A stretch of 64,000 bases of DNA from Bacteroidales bacterium (lineage in GTDB: Bacteria; Bacteroidota; Bacteroidia; Bacteroidales; P3): assembly GCA_017483575.1 (NCBI GenBank), contig JAFUWF010000001.1, positions 1 through 64,000 on the forward strand, written 5' to 3'. This document shows positions 1-8,809 of the stretch, piece by piece. Numbering within the stretch: position 1 is the first letter of the stretch; every line of letters starts with the position of its first letter. The position numbers were made by a program, and so were the translations under genes. The notes beneath the pieces were generated by a model, which did no database searches, was not told where the DNA came from, and saw nothing but the letters and a program-made list of their open reading frames with translations.

Positions 1-143
1 TTCAACAAATTGACATAGAAATCATCGGCATATCAGAAACATTTTGTATCTTTGCACCGTCAAAATGACTGCGCGGACACTCGGAATTTAAGGGTTCTGT
101 TTCGGGTGAACGTGGAAATAAGGAATAAATAGAACCCGCCTTG

Positions 144-151
144 TATCTTTG
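144..151 (+). promoter_or_regulatory. Bacteroidota -7 promoter box for the DUF4419 gene
   Basis: TATCTTTG followed by CACCG matches the Bacteroidota -7 consensus TAnnTTTG and lies 26 bp before the ATG at 177. A second identical box at 47-54 precedes a 93-nt segment whose only ORF (ATG at 65) encodes 8 residues, so the upstream box probably belongs to the same leader or to a decayed gene. Confidence 0.65.
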
Positions 152-176
152 CACCGAAATAGCAACCCTCATCGAC

Positions 177-1334
177 ATGAAGAAACATACACATATTCTG
201 TCCCTTCTCGCATCCCTGGGCTTCCTCGTGGCTTGTAGCCACGCCCAAAACGCCGCCAATCCCAAAGAAACCTTGCCCATCAAGACCACCGTCATCGACA
301 TCGAGCAGCTGACGCCTCCCAAGGCCGCCCTGCCCACCGTCGTATACGGCAAAATTCTCGACACCATCATTGACAACTTCGACAGCAAAGGGCAGAAAGT
401 CGTGGCCAGCAACCGCTTCGACCGGCCGCTGGTGAACCTCCCCCACCCCTTCTTCGACGGCATGCACCGCGCCTACGCCGACCACCGCCCCTTCATTCTC
501 AGCCCCGACGCCGTGTGGCTGCTCATCTGCCAAGGCTTCACGCACCATGTAAACCTCTACACCGAAGAGCTGCGGCCGATGCTGGTCGACTTCGACGGCA
601 AGCGCACGTTGACGGTCCGCGACGACGGCCGCACCCCGTGGGAACGCCACTTCGAGACCTTCGCCGACAGCATTGCCAAGTACGTGGGCGACAGCTTGGT
701 GCAGATACTGACGTGCGACTTCACCACCTCCACGCCCGTCACCCGCACCGCCTCGCAGGTCACCATCATGGCCACCGCCAAGGCCTATTTCAAATACGAG
801 ATAATCGAAATGTGCGGCATTCCGCAGGTCATCCTCGAGGGTACGCCAGAGGACTGGCAGAAGATCATCGACCGTGTGCAACTGCTGCGCCGCTACGAGC
901 TGGCCTGGTGGGTGGATGAGATGATACCCGTGCTGCAGAAGATAGAGCGTGCCGCCGAGGGCGAGGTGGACGTGGACTTCTGGCGCGGCATGTACAAGCA
1001 GCACGACGCCAAGCACGAGATGTGCGGCGACCCCTACGTCATCGCCGACGGCTGGGTGGTGAAGTTCTACCCCTACAACAAATGGGACCCCAATGATGGA
1101 ATTTACAACGATTGGCCTCAACCAAAGGAGCATTTCCGCAACAGCCTGCAATCGCTCAGAGACGGCAGCAATGCCCTCCCGCCCGAGGTGGTCTCCGCCC
1201 CGCTGGAATACCGCCACCTCGACGGCCGCACCAGCCACTACACCCTCTGGGCAGGCTTCACAGGCCTCAGCCAGGACACGACGACCCTCGCCCTGCGCCC
1301 CGAGATAGGATGGTTTATCACAGAACAGGACTAA
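177..1334 (+). CDS. DUF4419 domain lipoprotein
   Basis: A protein of 385 residues. I start it at 177 rather than at the upstream in-frame ATG at 141, because the -7 box at 144-151 lies between them and the 177 start gives a clean lipoprotein signal (KK, hydrophobic core, lipobox LVAC). The segment HPFFDGMHRAYADHRPF followed by LSPDAVWLLICQGF is the conserved core of DUF4419, a family of unknown biochemical function found in bacteria and fungi. The lipobox Cys predicts an acylated envelope protein. The stop codon overlaps the stop of the convergent lipA gene by 4 nt (1331-1334), so the two genes share their 3' ends with no room for a terminator. The family call is confident; the function is unknown. 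Confidence 0.8.
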   Translation: MKKHTHILSLLASLGFLVACSHAQNAANPKETLPIKTTVIDIEQLTPPKAALPTVVYGKILDTIIDNFDSKGQKVVASNRFDRPLVNLPHPFFDGMHRAYADHRPFILSPDAVWLLICQGFTHHVNLYTEELRPMLVDFDGKRTLTVRDDGRTPWERHFETFADSIAKYVGDSLVQILTCDFTTSTPVTRTASQVTIMATAKAYFKYEIIEMCGIPQVILEGTPEDWQKIIDRVQLLRRYELAWWVDEMIPVLQKIERAAEGEVDVDFWRGMYKQHDAKHEMCGDPYVIADGWVVKFYPYNKWDPNDGIYNDWPQPKEHFRNSLQSLRDGSNALPPEVVSAPLEYRHLDGRTSHYTLWAGFTGLSQDTTTLALRPEIGWFITEQD

Positions 1335-3166
1335 TTAACGCCTTCGCTTTCCGCCTTTTCAGCATGGTATGACGAGCGCACCAGCGGACCGCATTCGGCA
1401 TGGGAGAATCCCATCTCTATCGCCTTGACGCGTAGGCGTGCGAACTCGTCGGGCGTGTAGTATTTGAGCACCGGCAGGTGGTCGTGGGTGGGCTGTAGGT
1501 ATTGGCCAACGGTCAACCGACGGCAGCCGGTGGAGCGGATGTCGCGCAGCAGTTCGTCAACCTCGCCGTCGCTCTCGCCCAAGCCCAGCATGAAGCCTGT
1601 CTTGCTCGCAAAGCCTTGTTCTTCCACATAGCGCAATACCGACAGGCTCTGCTCGTATTGCGCCACACTGCGCACCGAAGGCGTGAGCCGACGTGTGGTT
1701 TCCATGTTGTGTCCCACCACATCGGGTTTCTCTTTGAGCACAAGGTCTATCAATTCGGTACGCCCTTGAAAGTCTGGAATCAGCACCTCCACTTTGGTTT
1801 GCGGACACACGCGATGCACCTCCCTCACTGTGGCGGCCCAATGGGAGGCGCCGAGGTCGGGCAGGTCGTCGCGGTCCACGCTGGTGATGACGGCATAGCG
1901 CAGTCCCATCAGGCGGATGCTCTCAGCCACACGCGCCGGTTCGTCGGGGTCGAGCGGACGCGGACGCCCCGTCATGGTGTTGCAGAAGCGGCAGCGGCGC
2001 GTACAGACGTCGCCGCCAATCATGAAGGTGGCCGTACTGTTGCGCCAGCACTCGGCACGGTTGGGACAGCGTCCACTCTGGCATATCGTGTGCAGATGGT
2101 GGTCGCGGATGATGCGTTCGGTTGCTTGGTAGGCCTCGCCCGTCGGTGGCTGCATCTTGAGCCAACCGGGCTTACGCTGCGGAACGGGAGGGAAAAGAAG
2201 GTCGAGAAAGCCGTCTACAGTGAGGCCGCGGACGATGTCGCCGAAGGCAATGCCTTCCACGGCGCGAGCCACCGCCTCACGACTGAACTCCACGCCCTTG
2301 AGAGGGGCAAAAAGAGCGGCGTCGATGTCGCACAAAAGGAAGTAGTCGCCGGTGAAGTTCATGGCTTGGATGATGCCGTTCCTGAACTCGATGCCGGCAT
2401 CGATGGTGCCCACTCCCTCCAGCCGCGCCCTGCGGGAAACGCTGTATTTGGGGTTGCATCCATAGATGAATTCGTCGGAACCGATGAAGCGCTCCAGCTC
2501 GGCCACCTCGCGAAGTTCGGCATCGGTCATGCAGCGCACCTCGGTGCCGCACAGCACACTGCGCGCCTCGGCAGCATAGTCGCTTATCGACATAGATGTA
2601 TGGTCGCCCACATTGCCCACACGCTGACTCACCGAGGCCACCCCTTTGCTCTGCAGCTTGGCGTGCGACGGAGTGATGGCCTTCTGCATACGAGCCATGT
2701 CGGTACTGAACAGCAGCGAGTTGTGCATGACGACGCGCTCGCCGCAACGGTACATGGCTGCGCCGCCCACCTTCTTGCCATCCACCATGAGGTCGTTCCT
2801 TCCGGAAAGTTCTGCCTTGACGCCTATCGCTTCCAGCGTGCTGGCCGTGTCGCGCATGCGACGCTCGAAGGTGCCGGCAGCGTCGGCCGAGCGGTTGATA
2901 TAGCTGAACAGCAGGCATCCACCGTCGCTGTAGATACATCCGCCGCCGCTCTTTCGCCGGGTGATGGCGATGCCGTCGCGACGGCAGTAATCCACATTCA
3001 CTTCGTTGTCCACAAGCTGGTTGCGGCCAACCATCACGCATGGATCCACCTGCCAAATGACGAAGTAGTCGTCGTCCGTCCAGTGGCGGGCGACAAACTC
3101 CTCCACGGCAAACCAGAACGGAACCGTTCGCCGCTGCGCGCTGTCGCTTATCTCTATGTATTTCAT
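1331..3166 (-). CDS. lipA: Fused lipoate-protein ligase A / lipoyl synthase
   Basis: A protein of 611 residues joining two enzymes of lipoyl-cofactor metabolism. Residues 1-330 are a lipoate-protein ligase (LplA type). They carry RRKSGGGCIYSD at 70-81 and NDLMVDGKKVGG at 124-135, where the Lys contacts the lipoyl-adenylate. Residues 332-611 are a radical-SAM lipoyl synthase. The auxiliary-cluster cysteines are C362, C367 and C373, the radical-SAM CxxxCxxC is C388/C392/C395, and the C-terminal RSSYHA is present. The synthase part (about 280 residues) is near the usual LipA length, so the fusion appears complete. The gene follows sufB with a 5-bp gap and is probably cotranscribed, linking Fe-S assembly to an enzyme that consumes its auxiliary cluster. 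A ligase fused to the synthase would let one polypeptide attach and thiolate octanoyl groups; this coupling is inferred. Confidence 0.92.
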   Translation of the reverse strand: MKYIEISDSAQRRTVPFWFAVEEFVARHWTDDDYFVIWQVDPCVMVGRNQLVDNEVNVDYCRRDGIAITRRKSGGGCIYSDGGCLLFSYINRSADAAGTFERRMRDTASTLEAIGVKAELSGRNDLMVDGKKVGGAAMYRCGERVVMHNSLLFSTDMARMQKAITPSHAKLQSKGVASVSQRVGNVGDHTSMSISDYAAEARSVLCGTEVRCMTDAELREVAELERFIGSDEFIYGCNPKYSVSRRARLEGVGTIDAGIEFRNGIIQAMNFTGDYFLLCDIDAALFAPLKGVEFSREAVARAVEGIAFGDIVRGLTVDGFLDLLFPPVPQRKPGWLKMQPPTGEAYQATERIIRDHHLHTICQSGRCPNRAECWRNSTATFMIGGDVCTRRCRFCNTMTGRPRPLDPDEPARVAESIRLMGLRYAVITSVDRDDLPDLGASHWAATVREVHRVCPQTKVEVLIPDFQGRTELIDLVLKEKPDVVGHNMETTRRLTPSVRSVAQYEQSLSVLRYVEEQGFASKTGFMLGLGESDGEVDELLRDIRSTGCRRLTVGQYLQPTHDHLPVLKYYTPDEFARLRVKAIEMGFSHAECGPLVRSSYHAEKAESEGVN

Positions 3167-3171
3167 AACCT

Positions 3172-4617
<1,446 letters not shown>

Positions 4618-4645
4618 TATCGAATTTGCACTATTATTTGCATTG

Positions 4646-4653
4646 CAAAGATA
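4646..4653 (-). promoter_or_regulatory. -7 promoter box of the sufB-lipA operon
   Basis: On the minus strand this reads TATCTTTG, followed by CAATGC. It places the transcription start near 4638, about 20 nt before the chosen sufB start, and argues against the upstream start codon at 4656. Confidence 0.7.
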
Positions 4654-4671
4654 CAAAAATTATTTCAATGT

Positions 4672-6003
4672 TCAACTCTCATTTTTCAGCTTGCGGTTGA
4701 TCCACACCGCATAGGGGATGCAGAGGAGGAAGGTCAGCACATCGGCCACAGCCTGCGCCATCTCCACCCCCTTCAGGCCCAGCCACAACGGCAACAACAG
4801 CAGCGCCGGGAGGAAGAACAAACCGTTGCGGCAGATACTCAGCAACGTGGCGGGGAAGGTGTAGCGTATGTTCTGGAAGAGCATGCCCGTGGTGGTGAAC
4901 AGCGCCACCAGCGGGAACGCCACACACTGCCAGCGCAATGTCTCCGCACCGATGCGGATCAGCACGGGGTCCTCGGCACGGAACAGCGCAACCACCTGTG
5001 GGGCAAGTACAAAGCCCACAGCGGAAACCACCAGCAGGAACGCCGTGCCGAACCAGCTGGCGAAGAGCCACGCCTCCCGCACACGGCCGTAGAGCTTGGC
5101 GCCATAGTTGAACCCACACACGGGCTGGAAGCCCTGCGAGAAGCCCAGCACCACGCTGAAAGCGAACATCATAATCCTCGTCACCACGGCAAAGGCCGCC
5201 ACGGCCGACGCCTCCTCGCCGGGAGCGGCATAGAGCGCGGCGCAGTAGTTGAGCGACACCGCTGCGGCGCAGTTGAACACCTGGCGGAACAGCGACGGCA
5301 ACCCGCCGCGGAATATCTCGTAGTACACCCTCAACGAAGGCCTGAAGTCGCGCCATCGGATGTGCACACTTTCAGGCCTGAACGTGCCGCACAGCAGCAG
5401 TACCCATGAGCACAGCTGGCTGATGGCTGTGGCCAGCGAGGCCCCGCTGACGCCCATGTCGAAAGTGAAGATGAACAGCGGGTCCAGGGCGATATTGAGC
5501 ACGGCGCCGCTCACAATGCCCACCATGCCGAAGTTGGCGTTGCCCTGCAGGCGCAGCTGGTTGTTCAGCGTCAGGGCGGACATCATGAAGGGAGTGGCCA
5601 GGACGATGTAGCGCAGGTAGTCGTTGGCAAAGGGCACCACCTCCTCCGGGGCTCCGAGGAGCCTCGAGAGCCAACTGAGGTTGGGCAGGCAGCAGAGGGC
5701 CGTCAGGGTCCCCAGCAACATGGGGGTGACGAAGCCCACCGTGGCCACCACACCGGCACTCTCCACATCCTTGGCGCCCAGGGCCCTGCTGATGTGGTTG
5801 CCGCTGCCGTGGCCGAAGAAGAAGCCCAGGGCCTGGATGAAGGTCATGTAGGCAAACGAGATGCCGATGCCGGCGGTGGCCTCCGTGCTCAGGCGGCCGA
5901 CGAAGGCGGCGTCGACAACGTTGTAGAGCGCCGTGGTGACCATGGCGATAATGGTCGGCACAGCCATCTTGCACACCAGCCCCTTCACGGGGCGCTGCGT
6001 CAT
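4672..6003 (-). CDS. MATE family multidrug/Na+ exporter
   Basis: A protein of 443 residues starting MTQRPVKGL at 6003. The open frame runs further upstream, but that extension is a shadow of the HtrA gene. The N-terminal segment MAVPTIIAMVTTALYNVVDAAFVGRL is typical of the NorM/DinF-type MATE fold, and about twelve hydrophobic segments follow in two similar halves. Members export cationic drugs or other organic cations across the inner membrane using Na+ or H+ gradients; the substrate cannot be read from sequence. The gene lies 23 bp after htrA and may be cotranscribed with it. It ends before the sufB promoter on the same strand. Confidence 0.9.
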   Translation of the reverse strand: MTQRPVKGLVCKMAVPTIIAMVTTALYNVVDAAFVGRLSTEATAGIGISFAYMTFIQALGFFFGHGSGNHISRALGAKDVESAGVVATVGFVTPMLLGTLTALCCLPNLSWLSRLLGAPEEVVPFANDYLRYIVLATPFMMSALTLNNQLRLQGNANFGMVGIVSGAVLNIALDPLFIFTFDMGVSGASLATAISQLCSWVLLLCGTFRPESVHIRWRDFRPSLRVYYEIFRGGLPSLFRQVFNCAAAVSLNYCAALYAAPGEEASAVAAFAVVTRIMMFAFSVVLGFSQGFQPVCGFNYGAKLYGRVREAWLFASWFGTAFLLVVSAVGFVLAPQVVALFRAEDPVLIRIGAETLRWQCVAFPLVALFTTTGMLFQNIRYTFPATLLSICRNGLFFLPALLLLPLWLGLKGVEMAQAVADVLTFLLCIPYAVWINRKLKNES

Positions 6004-6026
6004 CTCCGTGTATTTGTCGTCCAGCG

Positions 6027-7169
6027 TCACCTGCGGATAATCTGCGTGTTGCCGTTGGAATTGAGCAGCGTAGCCTTGACGGTATGGGAGCGGTCGCCGC
6101 GCACATAGTCCACATCCACCTCGTCGCCTGGCGAGAAGAGCGCCAGCTCCTCCATCATCTCGGCGAAGGTGTTGACCTCCTTTCCGGCCACACGGACAAT
6201 GATGTCGCCCTGGCGGATGCCCGCACGCTCGGCGGCGCAGTCGGCATTCACCTTGCCCACGTAGAGGCCCTTGAGGTCGCGGGCGCCGGTCTGGCGGGCC
6301 ACGTTGGCGTCGACCTCGGTGACCTGCACGCCCAGGTAGCCACGCTGCACATAGCCGTAGCGCTGCAGGTCGCCGCCCACCTTGATGGCAATATTGGAGG
6401 GAATGGCGAAGGAATAGCCGATATAGTTGCCGTTGCCGGAGGCTATGGCCGTCACGATGCCCACCAACTCTCCGCGGCCGTTCACCAACGCGCCGCCGGA
6501 GTTGCCGCTGTTGACGGCGGCATCGGTCTGGAGGAAGCTCTCCAACGGGGTCTCGTTGCTGCGGGGATTGTCGATGATGTGCATGTTGCGAGCTTTGGCG
6601 CTGATGATACCGGAGGTGACCGTCGACGTGAGGTTGAAGGGGTTGCCGATGGCCAGCACGGGCTCCCCTACCCTCACGGCGTCGCTGTTGCCGAAGGGGA
6701 TGTAGGTGAGGTTCGATGCCTCGATCTTGATGACGGCGAGGTCGGTGGCGGGGTCGTTGCCAACGAGGCGCGCCGGCAGCTCGCGGCGGTCGTTGAGCGT
6801 CACGGTGATGCGCTCGGCATCCTGCACCACGTGGTTGTTGGTGAGGATGTAGCCGTCGGAGGTGACGATGACGCCGCTTCCATACGCGTCGTAGACCTGG
6901 CGCTGCACGCCCTGCTGGATGATGAAACCGAAGAAGGACTGGTACAGCGGCGTCAGCTGGGAGATCTCGCACTTGATGTGCACCACGCCGTCTATCGTGG
7001 CGGCGGCCACGTCGGTGAAGTCGGTGAGGGTGAGCGACGGCGCGGCGGTCGGGCTCTGCACGGGGGCCGCGAGGGGCGAAGCCGACGGGCCGGATTCGGA
7101 GGGTTGTGCCGTGCAGCTCTGCAGGGCCAGCGAAAGAAGAACAAGGGTTGTGAGGGTTATTCTTTTCAT
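6027..7169 (-). CDS. HtrA/DegP-type S1C serine protease, lipoprotein form
   Basis: A protein of 380 residues when started at 7169; an ATG seven codons upstream would dilute the signal peptide. The lipobox ends LALQSC with Cys19, so an envelope-anchored protease is predicted. The trypsin-like triad is visible: His113 in ILTNNHVV, Asp143 in PATDLAVIK and Ser224 in SGNSGGALV. One PDZ domain (about 265-370, with RGYLGVQV and AGIRQGDIIVRV) follows. Having a single PDZ makes it DegS-like in architecture, whereas many Bacteroidota DegP proteins have two. The likely role is degradation of misfolded envelope proteins. A possible two-gene unit with the MATE exporter is inferred from the 23-bp gap. Confidence 0.92.
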   Translation of the reverse strand: MKRITLTTLVLLSLALQSCTAQPSESGPSASPLAAPVQSPTAAPSLTLTDFTDVAAATIDGVVHIKCEISQLTPLYQSFFGFIIQQGVQRQVYDAYGSGVIVTSDGYILTNNHVVQDAERITVTLNDRRELPARLVGNDPATDLAVIKIEASNLTYIPFGNSDAVRVGEPVLAIGNPFNLTSTVTSGIISAKARNMHIIDNPRSNETPLESFLQTDAAVNSGNSGGALVNGRGELVGIVTAIASGNGNYIGYSFAIPSNIAIKVGGDLQRYGYVQRGYLGVQVTEVDANVARQTGARDLKGLYVGKVNADCAAERAGIRQGDIIVRVAGKEVNTFAEMMEELALFSPGDEVDVDYVRGDRSHTVKATLLNSNGNTQIIRR

Positions 7170-7203
7170 ATCATTCAAAACTTTTATCATAAAAGAGAAC
7201 TAT

Positions 7204-7238
7204 AAAAATCGGTTTTTATTGTACACAAACCGATTTTT
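7204..7238 (-). terminator. Rho-independent terminator after the arc/porin run
   Basis: A perfect 12-bp stem, AAAAATCGGTTT with AAACCGATTTTT, around an 11-nt loop. It is A/T-flanked on both sides, so it can work in either direction. On the minus strand it ends the transcript coming from the porin-like gene before htrA. Confidence 0.65.
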
Positions 7239-7284
7239 AAGTTTTTTTGCACTTCCGTTCCACCCCCACCAGACCCCTACTAGA

Positions 7285-7411
7285 TTCGACCGTTCTCATA
7301 TAGTATACATATAGTATACATATACTTCTCATATAGTATTCATATACTGTATATAAGAACTATATGAGAAGTATATGTATACTATATGTATACTATATAA
7401 GAACAGTCGAA
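7285..7411. repeat. 127-bp modular palindrome, copy A
   Basis: TTCGACC, five 11-bp units, centre CTG, five inverted 11-bp units, then AGTCGAA. Every left unit has a variable hexamer followed by ATATA. In order the left hexamers are GTTCTC, GTATAC, GTATAC, CTTCTC and GTATTC. The right arm read in reverse complement gives GTTCTT, GTATAC, GTATAC, CTTCTC and GTTCTT. Total length is 127 bp, identical to the copies at 36025 and 49421. It sits 56 bp after the stop of the porin-like gene and 115 bp before htrA. Confidence 0.95.
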
Positions 7412-7467
7412 TAAGGTACCTATTTGACACCTATTTACACATATCGGAAAACGGTAATTGTACCGTT

Positions 7468-8787
7468 TCAGAAGTTGTATTTCACGAGGGCGCAGAGGCG
7501 GTGGCCGAGGACCTGGTGGAGGTTGTCGTTGTCGGGGACGGTGCCGTCCTGGAGGTCGAGGTCGCCGTAGGTGACGCCGGTCAGTTCATACTCCAGGCCG
7601 ATGTTGAAGGCCTTGGTGTTGAAGCTGATGGATGGGGCAAGGCGGTAGATGCTGTTGATGTTGTTGATGCCTTTTTTCATGTAGAGCTCAGGGCCGTAGC
7701 CGATGGAGTAGTCCTTGTTGGCGAGGCCGAGGTTTTTCTGGTAGCCGAGGAAGAGGTTGACGCGCCAGCGCGAGCCGTAGGAGAGGTTGAGGTAGGAGAC
7801 CGAGGCCTGCATGGGGATGTAGGCCATGTCGCCGTCGGCATTGACGGCCCAGGCGTATCCGCTGAGCATGTTGAGGTGGCCGAGGTTCTGTGCCAGGGTG
7901 CTGCGGAATTTCAGCGCAAAGGGGACATGGAGGGGTGTGTACTGGAGGTAGACGGTCGGCGAGAAGGAGTGGCAACGGCCTTCGTCGAGGTGGTTGTAGA
8001 GGGTGGCACCGGTCGTATAATCCACCACGGGAATCTCCCTGCGAACGAGCAGGTTGGTGTAGTCCATGCCCAGTTGGGCGTAGAGTTCCGGAGTGCGGTA
8101 GTGCAGGCCGACAAAGAGTTCGGGCACGAGGGAGCGGTTGGCGTAGGCGGTGCTTTCGCCGTCGGGGCCGGGGGAGGTGAACTGGTACTGCCACAGGGCG
8201 GCGGCGCTGAAGCCGAAGCCGTTGGGGTTCAGCGTGTAGCGTATCTGCGGTGTGCGGCTGTGGGGCCGGAAAGGGGCGCCGGCGGCCATGCCGAGGGCAT
8301 CGGGCATGATGCTGCCGCTGAGGGGATGCCAGTCCTGGCCGAGGAGGAGTTCGTGCTGGCCAAAGTTGTTCTTACGGCGGAGGGTGACGTAGGCCAGGCG
8401 CAGGCGCAGCACGGTGTTGCTGTTGCCGAAGCCGGCGAAGTCGCCTTCCACTTTGCCGCTGAGGTCGAAGCCCATGAATCGGGCCCCCTCGAGGGCAAGG
8501 CCGAAGCGGGTGCTGAGGGCCAGGAAGTGGGCTTCGGGGACGGCATTGCGGTCGAAGCGTTCGTCGTCGGCATTGTAGGTCCGGGCCTCGGATTCGGTCA
8601 TGTTCCAGTCCTCGTCGTAGGGTATCATCAGGTATTCGCCGCCGCAGACGGTCATCATGCGACGGGAGTCGACGTTGAGGTAGTTGCGGACAAAGCCGTA
8701 GGGTTTGATGCGCACTTTGTTGGTGTCCTGCGCCGTAGCGGCGAGGGCGGTTAGCAGAAGGGTTGCTAGCAGAAGGGTTTTCTTCAT
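7468..8787 (-). CDS. Outer-membrane beta-barrel (porin-like) protein
   Basis: A protein of 439 residues with a cleavable signal (MKKTLLLATLL...AATAQ) and a C-terminal Phe (LVKYNF), as expected for a barrel assembled by BAM. The body alternates hydrophobic and polar residues with many Tyr/Trp/Gly turns, for example LLLGQDWHPLSGSIMPDALG, which resembles DcaP-like porins of Bacteroidota. No catalytic motif is seen. The start at 8787 follows the DUF4838 stop by 22 bp, so the two are probably one transcript. The substrate is unknown. The next gene downstream is beyond a terminator hairpin and palindrome A. Confidence 0.8.
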   Translation of the reverse strand: MKKTLLLATLLLTALAATAQDTNKVRIKPYGFVRNYLNVDSRRMMTVCGGEYLMIPYDEDWNMTESEARTYNADDERFDRNAVPEAHFLALSTRFGLALEGARFMGFDLSGKVEGDFAGFGNSNTVLRLRLAYVTLRRKNNFGQHELLLGQDWHPLSGSIMPDALGMAAGAPFRPHSRTPQIRYTLNPNGFGFSAAALWQYQFTSPGPDGESTAYANRSLVPELFVGLHYRTPELYAQLGMDYTNLLVRREIPVVDYTTGATLYNHLDEGRCHSFSPTVYLQYTPLHVPFALKFRSTLAQNLGHLNMLSGYAWAVNADGDMAYIPMQASVSYLNLSYGSRWRVNLFLGYQKNLGLANKDYSIGYGPELYMKKGINNINSIYRLAPSISFNTKAFNIGLEYELTGVTYGDLDLQDGTVPDNDNLHQVLGHRLCALVKYNF

Positions 8788-8809
8788 AGTGGTTTGTCTG
8801 TGTTGTGTA

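Larger units (their letters stand above)
7170..7467. other. Intergenic region between the porin-like gene and htrA
   Basis: About 300 bp that holds no gene. It contains a strong hairpin at 7204-7238, a 127-bp modular palindrome at 7285-7411 and a T-rich segment. An ORF that starts in the palindrome on the plus strand is a shadow of the porin-like gene. Confidence 0.7.

Noticed and set aside
60-1238. A 392-residue minus-strand open frame
   Set aside because: Antisense to the DUF4419 gene, with Val/Gly/His-rich shadow composition and no domain.
6004-6972. N-terminal extension of the MATE gene
   Set aside because: It is Arg/His-rich shadow sequence of htrA; MTQRPVKG at 6003 matches the usual MATE start.
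7285-7411. CRISPR array from the repeated 11-bp units
   Set aside because: Units are contiguous, only 11 bp, have no unique spacers and are arranged as a palindrome; no cas genes are present.
7375-8754. Plus-strand frames beginning MYTICILY or MNTICILY at 7375, 36115 and 49511
   Set aside because: The shared N-terminus comes from translating the 127-bp palindromes; downstream they are shadows or random sequence.
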